A stretch of DNA of 42,049 nt from Streptomyces sp. SDr-06 (lineage in GTDB: Bacteria > Actinomycetota > Actinomycetes > Streptomycetales > Streptomycetaceae). This document shows positions 24,734 to 32,635 of the stretch, piece by piece (within the stretch, counting starts at the first letter, position 1; the number at the start of each line of letters is the position of its first letter). The DNA lies in assembly GCF_003324565.1 (NCBI RefSeq), contig NZ_QOLA01000037.1:1-42049 (forward strand). The letters are read 5' to 3'. A program made the position numbers and the translations under genes. The notes beneath the pieces are model-generated. The model was not told the origin of the DNA. It did no database searches and saw only the letters and a program-made list of their open reading frames with translations.

Positions 24734-25971
24734 CCCTGGGAGCCGGTCAGTCCGGCGAGGTAGGCGGCCGTCTTCTCGGGCTCGTAGAAGAAGTTCTCGA
24801 AGTCGGCCGGGTCGTTGAAGCCGTTGGCGAAGCGGTCGGCGGCCGGCTGGAGCTGTCCGGCCGCGCCGATCAGGTTCAGGACGTGCTCCGGGGGCACCCC
24901 CAGCATGGCGTTGGTCCACTTCGTCACGTGCTGGGCGGTGTCCCAGTAGCGGTCGAAGGCCGAGCGCATCCACGCCTCGTCGAACTCCGCCTCGCCGTGC
25001 TCGACGATCGAGGAGAGGTACGAAGCCGCGCACTTGGCCGCCGAGTTGGAGCCCTGGCCGGTGATCGGGTCGTTCGCCACGACCACGTCCGCGACGCCCA
25101 GCACCAGGCCGCCGCCGGGCAGCCGCCCGATCGGGTTGCGGACGGTGGGCGCGTAGCGGCCCGCGAGGGTGCCGCCCGCGTCGGTCAGCTCCACCTTGGT
25201 GGCCCGCGCGTACTCCCAGGGCAGGAACTTCTCCATCAGTTCCAGGGTGAGCGCCAGGTGCTCGGCGGGGTCCGTCACACCGTTGAACACGTCGACCGGG
25301 CCGCCGGGGACGCCCTCCCAGAACAGGATGTCCGCGCGGCCCGAGGTGGTCAGGGTCGGCATCACGAACAGCTCGCCCACGCCGGGCACCAGGTTGCAGC
25401 GCACGGCGTCGAACTCGGGGTGCTCGGGGCGCGGGCCGAGGCCGTGCACATAGGAGACGGCGAGCGCGCGCTGCGGCTCGGCGTAGGGGGAGCGCGAGGC
25501 GTCGCGGCCGAACATCGAGACCAGCTCGCCCTTGCCCGCGGAGACCAGGACCAGGTCGTAGGTGCGGGCGAAGAAGTCCAGGTCGGAGACCGCGGCGCCG
25601 TGGATGACCAGCTGTCCGCCGCGCTGGGCGAAGGTCTCCATCCAGCCGGCCATCTTGACCCGCTGGTCCACGGACTGCGCGTAGCCGTCCAGCCTGCCCA
25701 CCCAGTCGACGGCGCGGGAGGCGTCGGGGGCCGCGACCGAGACGCCCACGCCCTCGATCAGCGGGGCCTGGGACTCCCAGAAGTTCAGCGCCAGGTCACG
25801 CTCGTGCTGGAGCGCGGTGTGGAACATGCACTGCGTGGACATGACCCGGCCGGACCGGATCTCGTCCGCCGTGCGGTTCGACATCAGGGTGACCTCGTAG
25901 CCCTGCGCCTGCAGTCCGAGGGCCAGCTGGAGACCGGACTGGCCGGCTCCGACTATCAGTATTCTCCGCAT
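24730..25971 (-). CDS. StyA-like FAD-dependent styrene/indole monooxygenase
   Basis: 413 residues from ATG 25971, with GGAG upstream. A Rossmann start, RILIVGAGQSGLQLALGL, binds FAD. A later VVVANDPITGQGSNSA segment is the second FAD motif in the form seen in styrene monooxygenase StyA rather than the usual GDAAH. StyA needs reduced FAD from a separate reductase (StyB); no reductase gene is in the window. The enzyme would epoxidise a vinyl-arene or oxidise indole-like compounds, though the true substrate is unknown. It is the last gene of the conservon operon, 46 bp after cvnD, a position occupied by a P450 in some conservons. Confidence 0.86.
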   Translation of the reverse strand: MRRILIVGAGQSGLQLALGLQAQGYEVTLMSNRTADEIRSGRVMSTQCMFHTALQHERDLALNFWESQAPLIEGVGVSVAAPDASRAVDWVGRLDGYAQSVDQRVKMAGWMETFAQRGGQLVIHGAAVSDLDFFARTYDLVLVSAGKGELVSMFGRDASRSPYAEPQRALAVSYVHGLGPRPEHPEFDAVRCNLVPGVGELFVMPTLTTSGRADILFWEGVPGGPVDVFNGVTDPAEHLALTLELMEKFLPWEYARATKVELTDAGGTLAGRYAPTVRNPIGRLPGGGLVLGVADVVVANDPITGQGSNSAAKCAASYLSSIVEHGEAEFDEAWMRSAFDRYWDTAQHVTKWTNAMLGVPPEHVLNLIGAAGQLQPAADRFANGFNDPADFENFFYEPEKTAAYLAGLTGSQG

Positions 25972-26017
25972 GCGGATGTTCTCCGTTGAGTGCGTAACGT
26001 GCCGTGGGGGGCGGGGT

Positions 26018-26635
26018 CTATTCGGGGCAGGCTTCCAGCGCGTGCGCCACGAGGCCGAGGAGGGACTCGATCACGGAGACCCGGTTGCGGGCGTCCATGA
26101 TCACCACCGGGATGTGCGGCGGCACCGTGAGCGCCTCGCGCACGTCCTCGGCCTCGAAGGACTCGGTGCCCTCGAAGTGGTTGACGGCCACGATGTACGG
26201 GAGCCCGCAGCTCTCGAAGTAGTCGAGCGCGGGGAAGCAGTCCGAAAGGCGCCGGGTGTCGGCGAGCACGATCGCGCCGATCGCGCCGCGCACGATGTCG
26301 TCCCACATGAACCAGAACCGCTGCTGGCCCGGGGTGCCGAACACGTACAGGACGAGGTCGTCGTCCAGGGTGATGCGGCCGAAGTCCATCGCGACGGTGG
26401 TCGTCAGCTTGTCCGGGGTCGCCGACAGGTCGTCGGTGGCCTCGCTGGCCTGGGTCATCACCGCCTCGGTCTGGAGCGGGGTGATCTCGGAGACCGCCGA
26501 GACGAAGGTGGTCTTGCCCACCCCGAAACCACCCGCGACCACGACCTTCGTCGCGATGGGGGCCCGGCTGCGGTCCTGCTGCCAGGGCATCAACTCCTCG
26601 TCCGGGACGAGCAGTTCAGAGGCGGCGGAGTCCAC
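26018..26635 (-). CDS. cvnD: CvnD, small GTPase of the conservon
   Basis: 205 residues from GTG 26635, overlapping cvnC by 20 bases. This is a Ras-like P-loop protein: Walker A GGFGVGKTT (35-43), switch region DFGRITLDDD, G3-like GTPGQQRFWFMW, and a G4 equivalent reading NHFEG rather than NKxD, as is common in this family. CvnD proteins interact with CvnA, B and C at the membrane in Streptomyces conservons, forming a complex compared with eukaryotic G-protein coupled signalling. Here it should relay the state of the CvnA sensor. It is upstream of the StyA-like gene in the same operon. Confidence 0.93.
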   Translation of the reverse strand: MDSAASELLVPDEELMPWQQDRSRAPIATKVVVAGGFGVGKTTFVSAVSEITPLQTEAVMTQASEATDDLSATPDKLTTTVAMDFGRITLDDDLVLYVFGTPGQQRFWFMWDDIVRGAIGAIVLADTRRLSDCFPALDYFESCGLPYIVAVNHFEGTESFEAEDVREALTVPPHIPVVIMDARNRVSVIESLLGLVAHALEACPE

Positions 26636-27023
26636 TCAGCACCCTTTCGAGCAGTGCGCGGTTCGGCTGGCCCTGGCCGTGCCCGGTGCCGTACACACGA
26701 ATTCTTCCCTGGTCGGCCAGGTCGCTGAGGAGCACCCGCACCACGCCGAGCGGCATCTTCAGGAGCGCGGAGATCTCGGCGACCGTGCGCATGGCGCGGC
26801 AGATCTCCACGATGGCCCGCATCTCGGGCATGACCCGGTGCGTCCCGCCGCCGAGCTCCTTGCGCTCGGGGGGCGCCTCGATCGCGGCGACGAACGTCTC
26901 GACGAGCAGGACGTGGCCGAAGCGGGTGCGGCCGCCGGTCAGCGAGTACGGGCGGACCCGGGCGGGTTTCCGGTCGGCGCCGCGCACGGGGAGCCGACCG
27001 GGTTTCGCTGCGGGCGGGGTCAT
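26616..27023 (-). CDS. cvnC: CvnC, DUF742 protein of the conservon
   Basis: 135 residues from ATG 27023, overlapping the cvnB stop (ATGA). The frame is open far upstream but that part is a shadow. The DUF742 signature is complete: RVRPYSLTGGRTR, LVET, then a winged-helix-like LCRAMRT region (EICRAMRTVAEISALLKMPL) and VLLSDLADQGRIRVY. DUF742 proteins are always found in conservons, between the roadblock protein and the GTPase. The winged-helix look suggests protein or DNA contact; the precise role is unknown. It has a short disordered start. Confidence 0.92.
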   Translation of the reverse strand: MTPPAAKPGRLPVRGADRKPARVRPYSLTGGRTRFGHVLLVETFVAAIEAPPERKELGGGTHRVMPEMRAIVEICRAMRTVAEISALLKMPLGVVRVLLSDLADQGRIRVYGTGHGQGQPNRALLERVLSGLRRL

Positions 27024-27538
27024 CGGGCGGCCTCCATCGACTGGCGCAGCTGACTGCGCACCTCGGGGGTCAGGACGTGTCCGGCGCGGCCCACGAAGAG
27101 CGCCATGTGGTAGGCCACCACGCTCATGTCGCAGTCCGGGGTGGCGTGCACGCCGAGCAGCGAGCCGTCGCTGATGGCCATGACGAAGACGCTGCCCTCC
27201 TCCATCGCGACCATCGTCTGCTTGACGGGGCCGCCGTCCATGAGGCGGGCGGCCCCGACGGTGAGGCTGCCGATGCCGGAGACGATGGTGGCGAGGTCGG
27301 CGCTGGACCCGCGCGGGCCCTGCCGGGGAACGGTGGCGCTCGGGCGCAGCTCCGGGTCGGAGGAGAGCAGCAGCAGCCCGTCCGAGGAGACGACCGCTAC
27401 GGAGATGAGCCCTGGCACCTCCTCGACCAGGTTCCCGAGCAGCCACTGCAGGTTGCGGGCCTCGGTACTCGCTCCGATCGTGCCGGTGCCGGACGCGCCG
27501 CTGCCGGACCTGCCGGTTCCGGTGCCGGTCGCACTCAT
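27020..27538 (-). CDS. cvnB: CvnB, roadblock/LC7 protein of the conservon
   Basis: 172 residues from ATG 27538, overlapping the cvnA stop. A low-complexity Gly/Thr/Ser start (MSATGTGTGRSGSGASGTGT) precedes a roadblock/LC7 domain (about 27-150: NLQWLLGNLVEEVPGLISVA, SSDGLLLLSSD, then GVHATPDCDMSVVAYHMALF). Roadblock proteins in bacteria act on partner Ras-like GTPases, here CvnD. The simple-sequence head is longer than I recall for most CvnB proteins. It is the second gene of a four-gene operon with four-base overlaps, so stoichiometry is probably fixed by coupling. Confidence 0.92.
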   Translation of the reverse strand: MSATGTGTGRSGSGASGTGTIGASTEARNLQWLLGNLVEEVPGLISVAVVSSDGLLLLSSDPELRPSATVPRQGPRGSSADLATIVSGIGSLTVGAARLMDGGPVKQTMVAMEEGSVFVMAISDGSLLGVHATPDCDMSVVAYHMALFVGRAGHVLTPEVRSQLRQSMEAAR

Positions 27539-30150
27539 CTGCGTACCTCCTCGACTGTCTCCCCCGTGTCCGTGTCTGCCTGCTGTTGGGTCTCGTCAAG
27601 CTCCGCCGCCACGTCGCGGCGGCCTTCCTTGGCGCCCTGCTGGAAACCTCCCAGCCTGCGCCGCAGCGCCTCGGCGGCGTCGGTGCCGCCCTTGCGCTCC
27701 TGTGCCTTGGCCGGTCCTGCCTGCACGATTTTGGGAGTGCGCTTGGGGAGCCCCTTGTCCGTGACCCGCCGCACGGGCTCGGGTGCCCCGGGCGCGGGAG
27801 CCTCAGTCTTGGGCTCCGGCTCGGGCTCCGCACCGGGCGGCTCGGCCGCGGCGGGCCGGGGCTCCGGGAGGCGCATCTCGAAGGTCGGCTCGTCGACGAG
27901 GAGTTCGCCGGATCCGGCGGGCTCGACGCCCGCCGCGGGCCCGGCCGGTGCCGCCGGTTCGGCGGGGGCGGGCCTGGCCACCTCGCCGGAGCGTTCCGTA
28001 CGCTCCGGCAGCACATTGGAGTTGGCCTCGGCGAGGGCGCCCGGCAGCGTGAACCTCGGGGCGTCGCCCGCCGTCGGCACCACGTGCGGCGCCGCCGTCG
28101 GCGGGGTGGTCGGCAGGATCGCCTCGGGCAGCACCACGACCGCCGCGACGCCGCCCCGCTTCTGCTCGCGCAGCTCGATGCGCACGCCGTGCCGCTGCGC
28201 GAGCAGCGCCGAGACGTGCAGCCCGAGGCCGCCGGTCTCGGCGCCGGGGTCTCCGGGTTCGTACGAGGCGGGGTCGGCGAGCCGGCGGTTCAGCTCGGCG
28301 CGCCGCTCCGGGGGCACCCCGATGCCCGCGTCCTGCACCGAGAGCATGATCTCGCCGCCCTCCAGCTGCCAGCCGGAGAGCTCGACCTGGGCGTCCGGCG
28401 GGGAGAAGGAGGTGGCGTTCTCCAGGAGTTCGGCGACCAGGTGGCTCAGGTCGTCGGCGGCGAAGCCCGCGACCTGGGCGTGCGGCGGCAGGGCCTGGAT
28501 GACGACCCGCTCGTACCGCTCGATCTCGCTGACCGCGGCCCGCATGACATCGACGAGCGGGACCGGCCCCGGGTGGTTGTGGTGGTGCTCGGTACCGGCC
28601 AGGACCAGGAGGTTCTCGCCGTGGCGCCGGATGACGGTGGCGAGGTGGTCCAGCTTGAAGAGGACGGCGAGCTGGTCCGGGTCCTGCTCGCGCTCCTCCA
28701 GGCCCTCGATGACGGCGAGCTGGCGCTCGATCAGGCCGAGGCTGCGCAGTCCCAGGTTGACGAAGGCGTGCTTGACGGTGCCCTGGGCCCGCTCCAGCTG
28801 GGCGGTCAACTCCCGCACATGGGCGCGCAGTTCGTCCTTCTCGGCGGCCAGTCGGGCCAGTCGGCCGCGCTGCTTGGCGAGGTCCTCGCCGAGCTCACCG
28901 GCCCGCGCGTGCTGCTCGACCAGCTTGCCGTGCAGCTCGTTGAGGGACCGTACGACCTCGGCGAACTCGTCGTTGCGGCCGGTGAAGCGCACCGGCTCCG
29001 CGCTCTCGGGAGACTCCGGCGCCCCGGCCAGGCGGGCGGAGCCGCGCCGCAGTACCGCGAGCGGGCGGGTCAGGCTGCGGGCGGTGGCGGCCGAGACGCC
29101 GATGGCGAGCAGCAGCAGCGCGCCGATCAGCCCGACCCGGATCTCCAGGGCGGTCACGTCGTCGTCCCGCAGCTGCTCGAACCGCTTGACCTCGGAGGTG
29201 GCCAGCGCCGCCTGGGCGCCGCGCATCCGGTCGATCCGGGCGGAGAGCGCGGCACCGACCACGTTCGGGTCGGACTTGCGCTCGGCGGCGCTGAGCTGGG
29301 GCTGGTCGGTGAGGCGGGTGAGGAAGCCGTCGGCGGCCTCCACCTCGGGGCCGGTGACGGTGGCGGCGACCTTGTCGCGGGCGGCGGCGCCCGCGGCCTG
29401 GTCGAAGTCGGCGAGCGCGGACTGCTCGCGCACGTGGGCCTGTTGGGCGGCGGCGCTCAGCGCGTCCCGCACCCGCCCCGCGTCACTGTCGTCCTTCTCC
29501 TTCTGTACGACCTTGCCGGTGACCGGGTCGTACACCTTGGAGGTCCCACCGGACGGCACCGAGAGCGCGCCGAGCAGCAGCCCCCGGGTGGCCGACGCCT
29601 GCTCGACGGCCCGGCCGAGCGCACCCGGCGCCCGGACGGCGTCGGCGGCGCGCGGGGGTGTGCGGTCGGCGAGCTCGTCGGCGACGGCGAGCAGCGAGGC
29701 GATCACGTCGGAGTACGCCTTCTGCGCCTCCAGGGCCGTGCCCTTGCCGGTGAGCGCGGTGCGGCGCAGGGCCGGCACGGTGGCGAGGTCGCGCGCGAGG
29801 CCCGCCGGGGCGGTGGCGCGCAGCTCGTCGATCTGCCGATCGACCCGGGCGGCCGGTTCCTTGAGCGCCGCCTCCTTGCCGCTGGGCCGGCCGGCCGCGA
29901 CGTACTGCGTGACGCCGTCCCGCTCGTCGCCGAGCGCGTGCGCGAGGCTGATCGTCTGCTGGTCCAGCTGGGCCAGGGTGACCAGGTGCTGGGAGTCCGT
30001 GAGGTCCGCGGAGGCCGCGAACAGGGTGGGCGCGCCGGCTCCGAGCACGACGAGGGAGACGACGGCGACGGAGACGACCAGGCGACTGCGCACCCGGACG
30101 GTGCGTTGTGCGCGTGTGCCGTCGTTGCCCCGAGGCCGCTTGTTCTGCAC
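27535..30150 (-). CDS. cvnA: CvnA, nitrate-sensor-like membrane histidine kinase of the conservon
   Basis: 871 residues from GTG 30150 (GAGAG four bases upstream); TTG 30162 is an alternative. TM1 (about 25-47), a large outer NIT-like helical sensor, TM2 (about 336-356), a HAMP linker, a long coiled coil and an HATPase_c domain (about 570-690) with N-box ELLENATSFSPPD, VQDAGIGVP and GGLGLHV. The phospho-acceptor helix carries LDHLATVIRRHGENLL, the divergent form typical of CvnA. A 180-residue Pro/Glu/Ala-rich tail follows. CvnA is the membrane sensor that works with CvnB-D. It is the first gene of the operon; its promoter must lie in the 300 bp shared with the divergent PP2C gene. Confidence 0.93.
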   Translation of the reverse strand: MQNKRPRGNDGTRAQRTVRVRSRLVVSVAVVSLVVLGAGAPTLFAASADLTDSQHLVTLAQLDQQTISLAHALGDERDGVTQYVAAGRPSGKEAALKEPAARVDRQIDELRATAPAGLARDLATVPALRRTALTGKGTALEAQKAYSDVIASLLAVADELADRTPPRAADAVRAPGALGRAVEQASATRGLLLGALSVPSGGTSKVYDPVTGKVVQKEKDDSDAGRVRDALSAAAQQAHVREQSALADFDQAAGAAARDKVAATVTGPEVEAADGFLTRLTDQPQLSAAERKSDPNVVGAALSARIDRMRGAQAALATSEVKRFEQLRDDDVTALEIRVGLIGALLLLAIGVSAATARSLTRPLAVLRRGSARLAGAPESPESAEPVRFTGRNDEFAEVVRSLNELHGKLVEQHARAGELGEDLAKQRGRLARLAAEKDELRAHVRELTAQLERAQGTVKHAFVNLGLRSLGLIERQLAVIEGLEEREQDPDQLAVLFKLDHLATVIRRHGENLLVLAGTEHHHNHPGPVPLVDVMRAAVSEIERYERVVIQALPPHAQVAGFAADDLSHLVAELLENATSFSPPDAQVELSGWQLEGGEIMLSVQDAGIGVPPERRAELNRRLADPASYEPGDPGAETGGLGLHVSALLAQRHGVRIELREQKRGGVAAVVVLPEAILPTTPPTAAPHVVPTAGDAPRFTLPGALAEANSNVLPERTERSGEVARPAPAEPAAPAGPAAGVEPAGSGELLVDEPTFEMRLPEPRPAAAEPPGAEPEPEPKTEAPAPGAPEPVRRVTDKGLPKRTPKIVQAGPAKAQERKGGTDAAEALRRRLGGFQQGAKEGRRDVAAELDETQQQADTDTGETVEEVRR

Positions 30151-30262
30151 CGGTGCTCTCAATCTTCACTCGTGTTTGCCAGTCCACCAAGGAAGCCAAG
30201 GTGACGACTGGTCATGACGAGTAGTCACTGCTCGGCCACCTGAACGAGTGAACATCACTTCA

Positions 30263-30279
30263 GAGTTGACCATCAACTC
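30263..30279. promoter_or_regulatory. Palindrome GAGTTGA-N3-TCAACTC between cvnA and the PP2C gene
   Basis: A perfect seven-base inverted repeat with a three-base spacer, in the 337-bp divergent gap (30151-30487). It lies 113 bp from the cvnA start and about 180-210 bp from the phosphatase start. CACTCGTG (30167-30174) and a near-complementary ACGAGTG near 30244 may form a second, wider pair. The rest of the gap shows no ORF. Operator function is inferred from symmetry alone. Confidence 0.45.
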
Positions 30280-30487
30280 CCGCGGAATGCCCGGCACCGC
30301 TCGTGGTCACCCCCGGTTGGAACTTCCGCGCGGCCTTTGGCAGGATGCCCGCCCACAGCTCGGCGGAGTGGCTGATTCCTCCCGGGATCGTGGGTTTCGC
30401 CCACTGGTGCAGGCCAATTGACGGGCCGTCCGCAGGGCCTGCGGAGCCCATGGAGACGTCGTGAAGGCGTCGTGCAGACTGGCTGAC

Positions 30488-31273
30488 ATGCGCATCCAGC
30501 TGGCCACCGTTCCCGGAGACCCCGCCCGCCCCAACGAGGACTGGGCGGCCACCGCGCTGCCCGCTTCGGGCCTGGGTGGCCTGCTCGTGGTGCTCGACGG
30601 CGTGACGCCGCCGCCCGGCAACGGCGACTGCGTGCACGACGTGCCGTGGTTCACCGCGCGGCTCGGTGGCGCGCTGACCGAACTGTCGGCTTCACGGCGG
30701 GATATGACGCTGGCCGAGATCCTGGCCGAATCCATTCGGCGCACCGCCGATGCCCATCGCGACACGTGTGACCTTTCTCACCCGCGTACGCCTCAGGCAA
30801 CGGTGGTGCTCGCGCGTTGGGACGAGGCGGAGCTTGAGTACCTCGTCCTGTCGGACTCGGCGCTGCTGCTCGCCCGTGCCGACGGCACCGTGCGGGCGGT
30901 CCTCGACGACCGCCTCGACCGGGTGCCGCGGGCGTCCCTGGTCAGTGACGCGGTCGCCGACTCCCTGGTCCGCAACAAGGCGGGCGGCTTCTTCACGGCC
31001 GCGGCGGATCCCTCGGTGGCCGCCCTCGCCGTCACCGGCCGCGAGCCGCTCGCTCCCCTGCGTGCGGTGCTCGCCCTGACGGACGGGGCGACGCGGTGGG
31101 TCGAGACGTTCCGCGAGGGCTCGTGGGCGGACTGCGTGGCGCTGGTCCGCAAGGCGGGGCCGGAGGGGTTGATCGAGCGGGTGCGGGCGCTGGAGGCGGG
31201 GGATTCGGAGCGGGCGTTTCTGGGGGGCGGGAAGCGGCATGACGACGCGACGGTGGTGCTGGTGGAGGTGTAG
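30488..31273 (+). CDS. PP2C-family serine/threonine phosphatase
   Basis: 261 residues from ATG 30488; GTG 30461 with GGAG upstream is a real alternative that adds nine residues. All PP2C metal sites are present: RPNEDW, VLDGVTP, LTDGATRW and the closing HDDATVV. It is soluble, with no membrane helix. PP2C enzymes reverse Hanks-type kinase signalling. No kinase of that type lies nearby; the divergent conservon is the immediate neighbour, hinting at a shared signalling circuit. A 600-bp repeat-filled spacer follows. Confidence 0.88.
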   Translation: MRIQLATVPGDPARPNEDWAATALPASGLGGLLVVLDGVTPPPGNGDCVHDVPWFTARLGGALTELSASRRDMTLAEILAESIRRTADAHRDTCDLSHPRTPQATVVLARWDEAELEYLVLSDSALLLARADGTVRAVLDDRLDRVPRASLVSDAVADSLVRNKAGGFFTAAADPSVAALAVTGREPLAPLRAVLALTDGATRWVETFREGSWADCVALVRKAGPEGLIERVRALEAGDSERAFLGGGKRHDDATVVLVEV

Positions 31274-31873
31274 TTCCCCCACCCCGCCCCTCCCCGAGAC
31301 CCTCCGGGGGTGAAGGGGGCGGAGGGTAAGAGTGCTTCCCGGGGCTCCGCCCCGAACCCCGGCGGGGGCTCCGCCCCCTGCACCCCCGGCGGGCGTTCCC
31401 GGCGGGCGTTCCCGGCGGGCGTTCCCGGCGGGCGTTCCCGGCGGGCGTTCCCGGCGGGCGAGAGGGAGAACTTCCCTGGGCTCCGTCCCCCGGACCCCCA
31501 GCGCGGGTTCCCGGCAGGCGAGAGGCAGAGGTTTCGGGACTCAGCCCGGGACCTCGACAGGGCTTCGCCCCCTGCACCCCCGGCGGGGGTTCCCGGAGGG
31601 TGAGAGGGAAAGGCTTTCGGGGCTCCGGCCCGAACCCCCCGCGGGGACTCCGTCCCCCGGGCCCCCAGCGGAGGTTCCCCGCGGACGCGAGGCAGACTTT
31701 CAGAGCTGCGCCCCAGACCCCGGCGGGGGTTCCCGGCAGGTGAAAGGCAGAGGCTTTCGGGGCTCCGGCCCGAACCCCCCCGCGGACGCGAGGCAGGGGC
31801 TTTCGGGGTGCGCCCCTGATCCCGGCCGGGGGGCGCGCCCCCTGCATCCCAGGCCCGGGGGCGGGTGGGCCGG
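31274..31873. repeat. 600-bp non-coding GC-rich degenerate repeat array
   Basis: The gap between the convergent PP2C and MarR genes carries no credible gene. It is built from degenerate copies of a CGGGGCTCCG...CGAACCCC-type unit alternating with TTCCCGGCAGG-GAGAGGCAGAG stretches. A 30-base block at 31611-31640 recurs exactly at 31751-31780. GCGGACGCGAGGCAG recurs near 31681 and 31782. GGGGCTCCGCCCC near 31340 and 31369 forms hairpins. Open frames through it arise from base composition only. It likely stops both converging transcripts and may be a recombination hot spot. Confidence 0.8.
31388..31460. repeat. 13-bp tandem repeat, five full copies plus a partial
   Basis: GGCGGGCGTTCCC is repeated without change at 31388, 31401, 31414, 31427 and 31440; a sixth copy at 31453 breaks down after eight bases. 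The period is not a multiple of three, so it is not a coding repeat. Perfect copies suggest recent slippage, and copy number may vary between strains. Confidence 0.92.
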
Positions 31874-32326
31874 TCAGCTTTCTGCGGCTGCGTTCAGTTG
31901 GTGGAGCAGGCGGGCCAGTTCGGAGATTTCCGCTCGGTCCCAGTTGGCCAGTTTGCGGACGTAGCGCTCGCGGCGGGCGTCGCGTACGCGGCCGAACCGT
32001 GCCGTTCCCTCGGCCGTGATGCGTACCAGGGACGCCCGGCCGTCCGCCGGGTCGGGCTCGCGGGCCACCAGGCCGAGGTCCTCCAGGGCGTGGAGCTGCC
32101 GGCTCATCGTCGCCTTGCCCACGCCGAAGAACCCGGCGAGCTCGGTCGCCCGCTGCGGCCCGGCCTCGTCCAGCCGCACCAGCAGTCCGTACGCCGCCGG
32201 TTCGAGATCGGGGTGCACCTCGCGGGCCATCTCGCCGGACGAGGCCCTGGCCCGCCGCAGAAAGACGGCCAGCTCGCGTTCGAGCGCGAGGAACTCCTGG
32301 TCCGGACCGTGCACATCGGCTCCCAT
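31874..32326 (-). CDS. MarR-family transcriptional regulator
   Basis: 150 residues from ATG 32326; GTG 32314 has a better Shine-Dalgarno (GGGAG, five-base gap) and may be the true start. The winged helix-turn-helix reads QRATELAGFFGVGKATMSRQL with wing DPADGRASLVRIT, the MarR signature. MarR proteins bind palindromes as dimers and respond to small aromatic ligands or oxidation. It is divergent from the GH25 gene across 309 bp containing two palindromes that may be its operators. No efflux pump is adjacent. Confidence 0.88.
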   Translation of the reverse strand: MGADVHGPDQEFLALERELAVFLRRARASSGEMAREVHPDLEPAAYGLLVRLDEAGPQRATELAGFFGVGKATMSRQLHALEDLGLVAREPDPADGRASLVRITAEGTARFGRVRDARRERYVRKLANWDRAEISELARLLHQLNAAAES

Positions 32327-32452
32327 GCCGTAGGTGTGTCGTGACGGGACAGTATTTCCCAGCCTGCCGTGCGCCCGGCACTCCGAGGGCCCGGTCCGGC
32401 TGAAGGCCGTCATGGCGCCACGGCCAACGCGGGATGAAAGTTTCTTACCGGC

Positions 32453-32472
32453 CACGCTGTTCCCGCAGCGTG
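32453..32472. promoter_or_regulatory. Palindrome CACGCTG-N6-CAGCGTG in the MarR/GH25 gap
   Basis: A perfect seven-base inverted repeat with spacer TTCCCG, 127 bp upstream of the MarR start and 163 bp before the GH25 start. A second symmetric site, CTACG-TG-CGTAG, lies at 32533-32544. Both could be MarR operators; the first could equally be a transcript hairpin. The rest of the 309-bp region shows no ORF. Confidence 0.42.
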
Positions 32473-32635
32473 TCGCCACCACCAAGGGTCTGAACCATCG
32501 GCATAACCTGAAGCCTCTTTCGCGCCAGCGGTCTACGTGCGTAGCGTCGTCTCTGACATGTCCACAGCGATGCGTCGGCATGTCGACCCGAGGCCGTCAA
32601 GTCCCCAGCCCCACCGAGCCTTTCGGAGGCACGCA

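Noticed and set aside
27077..30217. 1046-codon + frame opposite cvnA and cvnB
   Set aside because: Ser/Arg/Ala-rich shadow; the minus strand encodes the full conservon with coupled overlaps.
31310..31964. Open frames through the repeat array
   Set aside because: Products are Pro/Gly/Arg-rich low complexity created by the repeats; no start site or domain.
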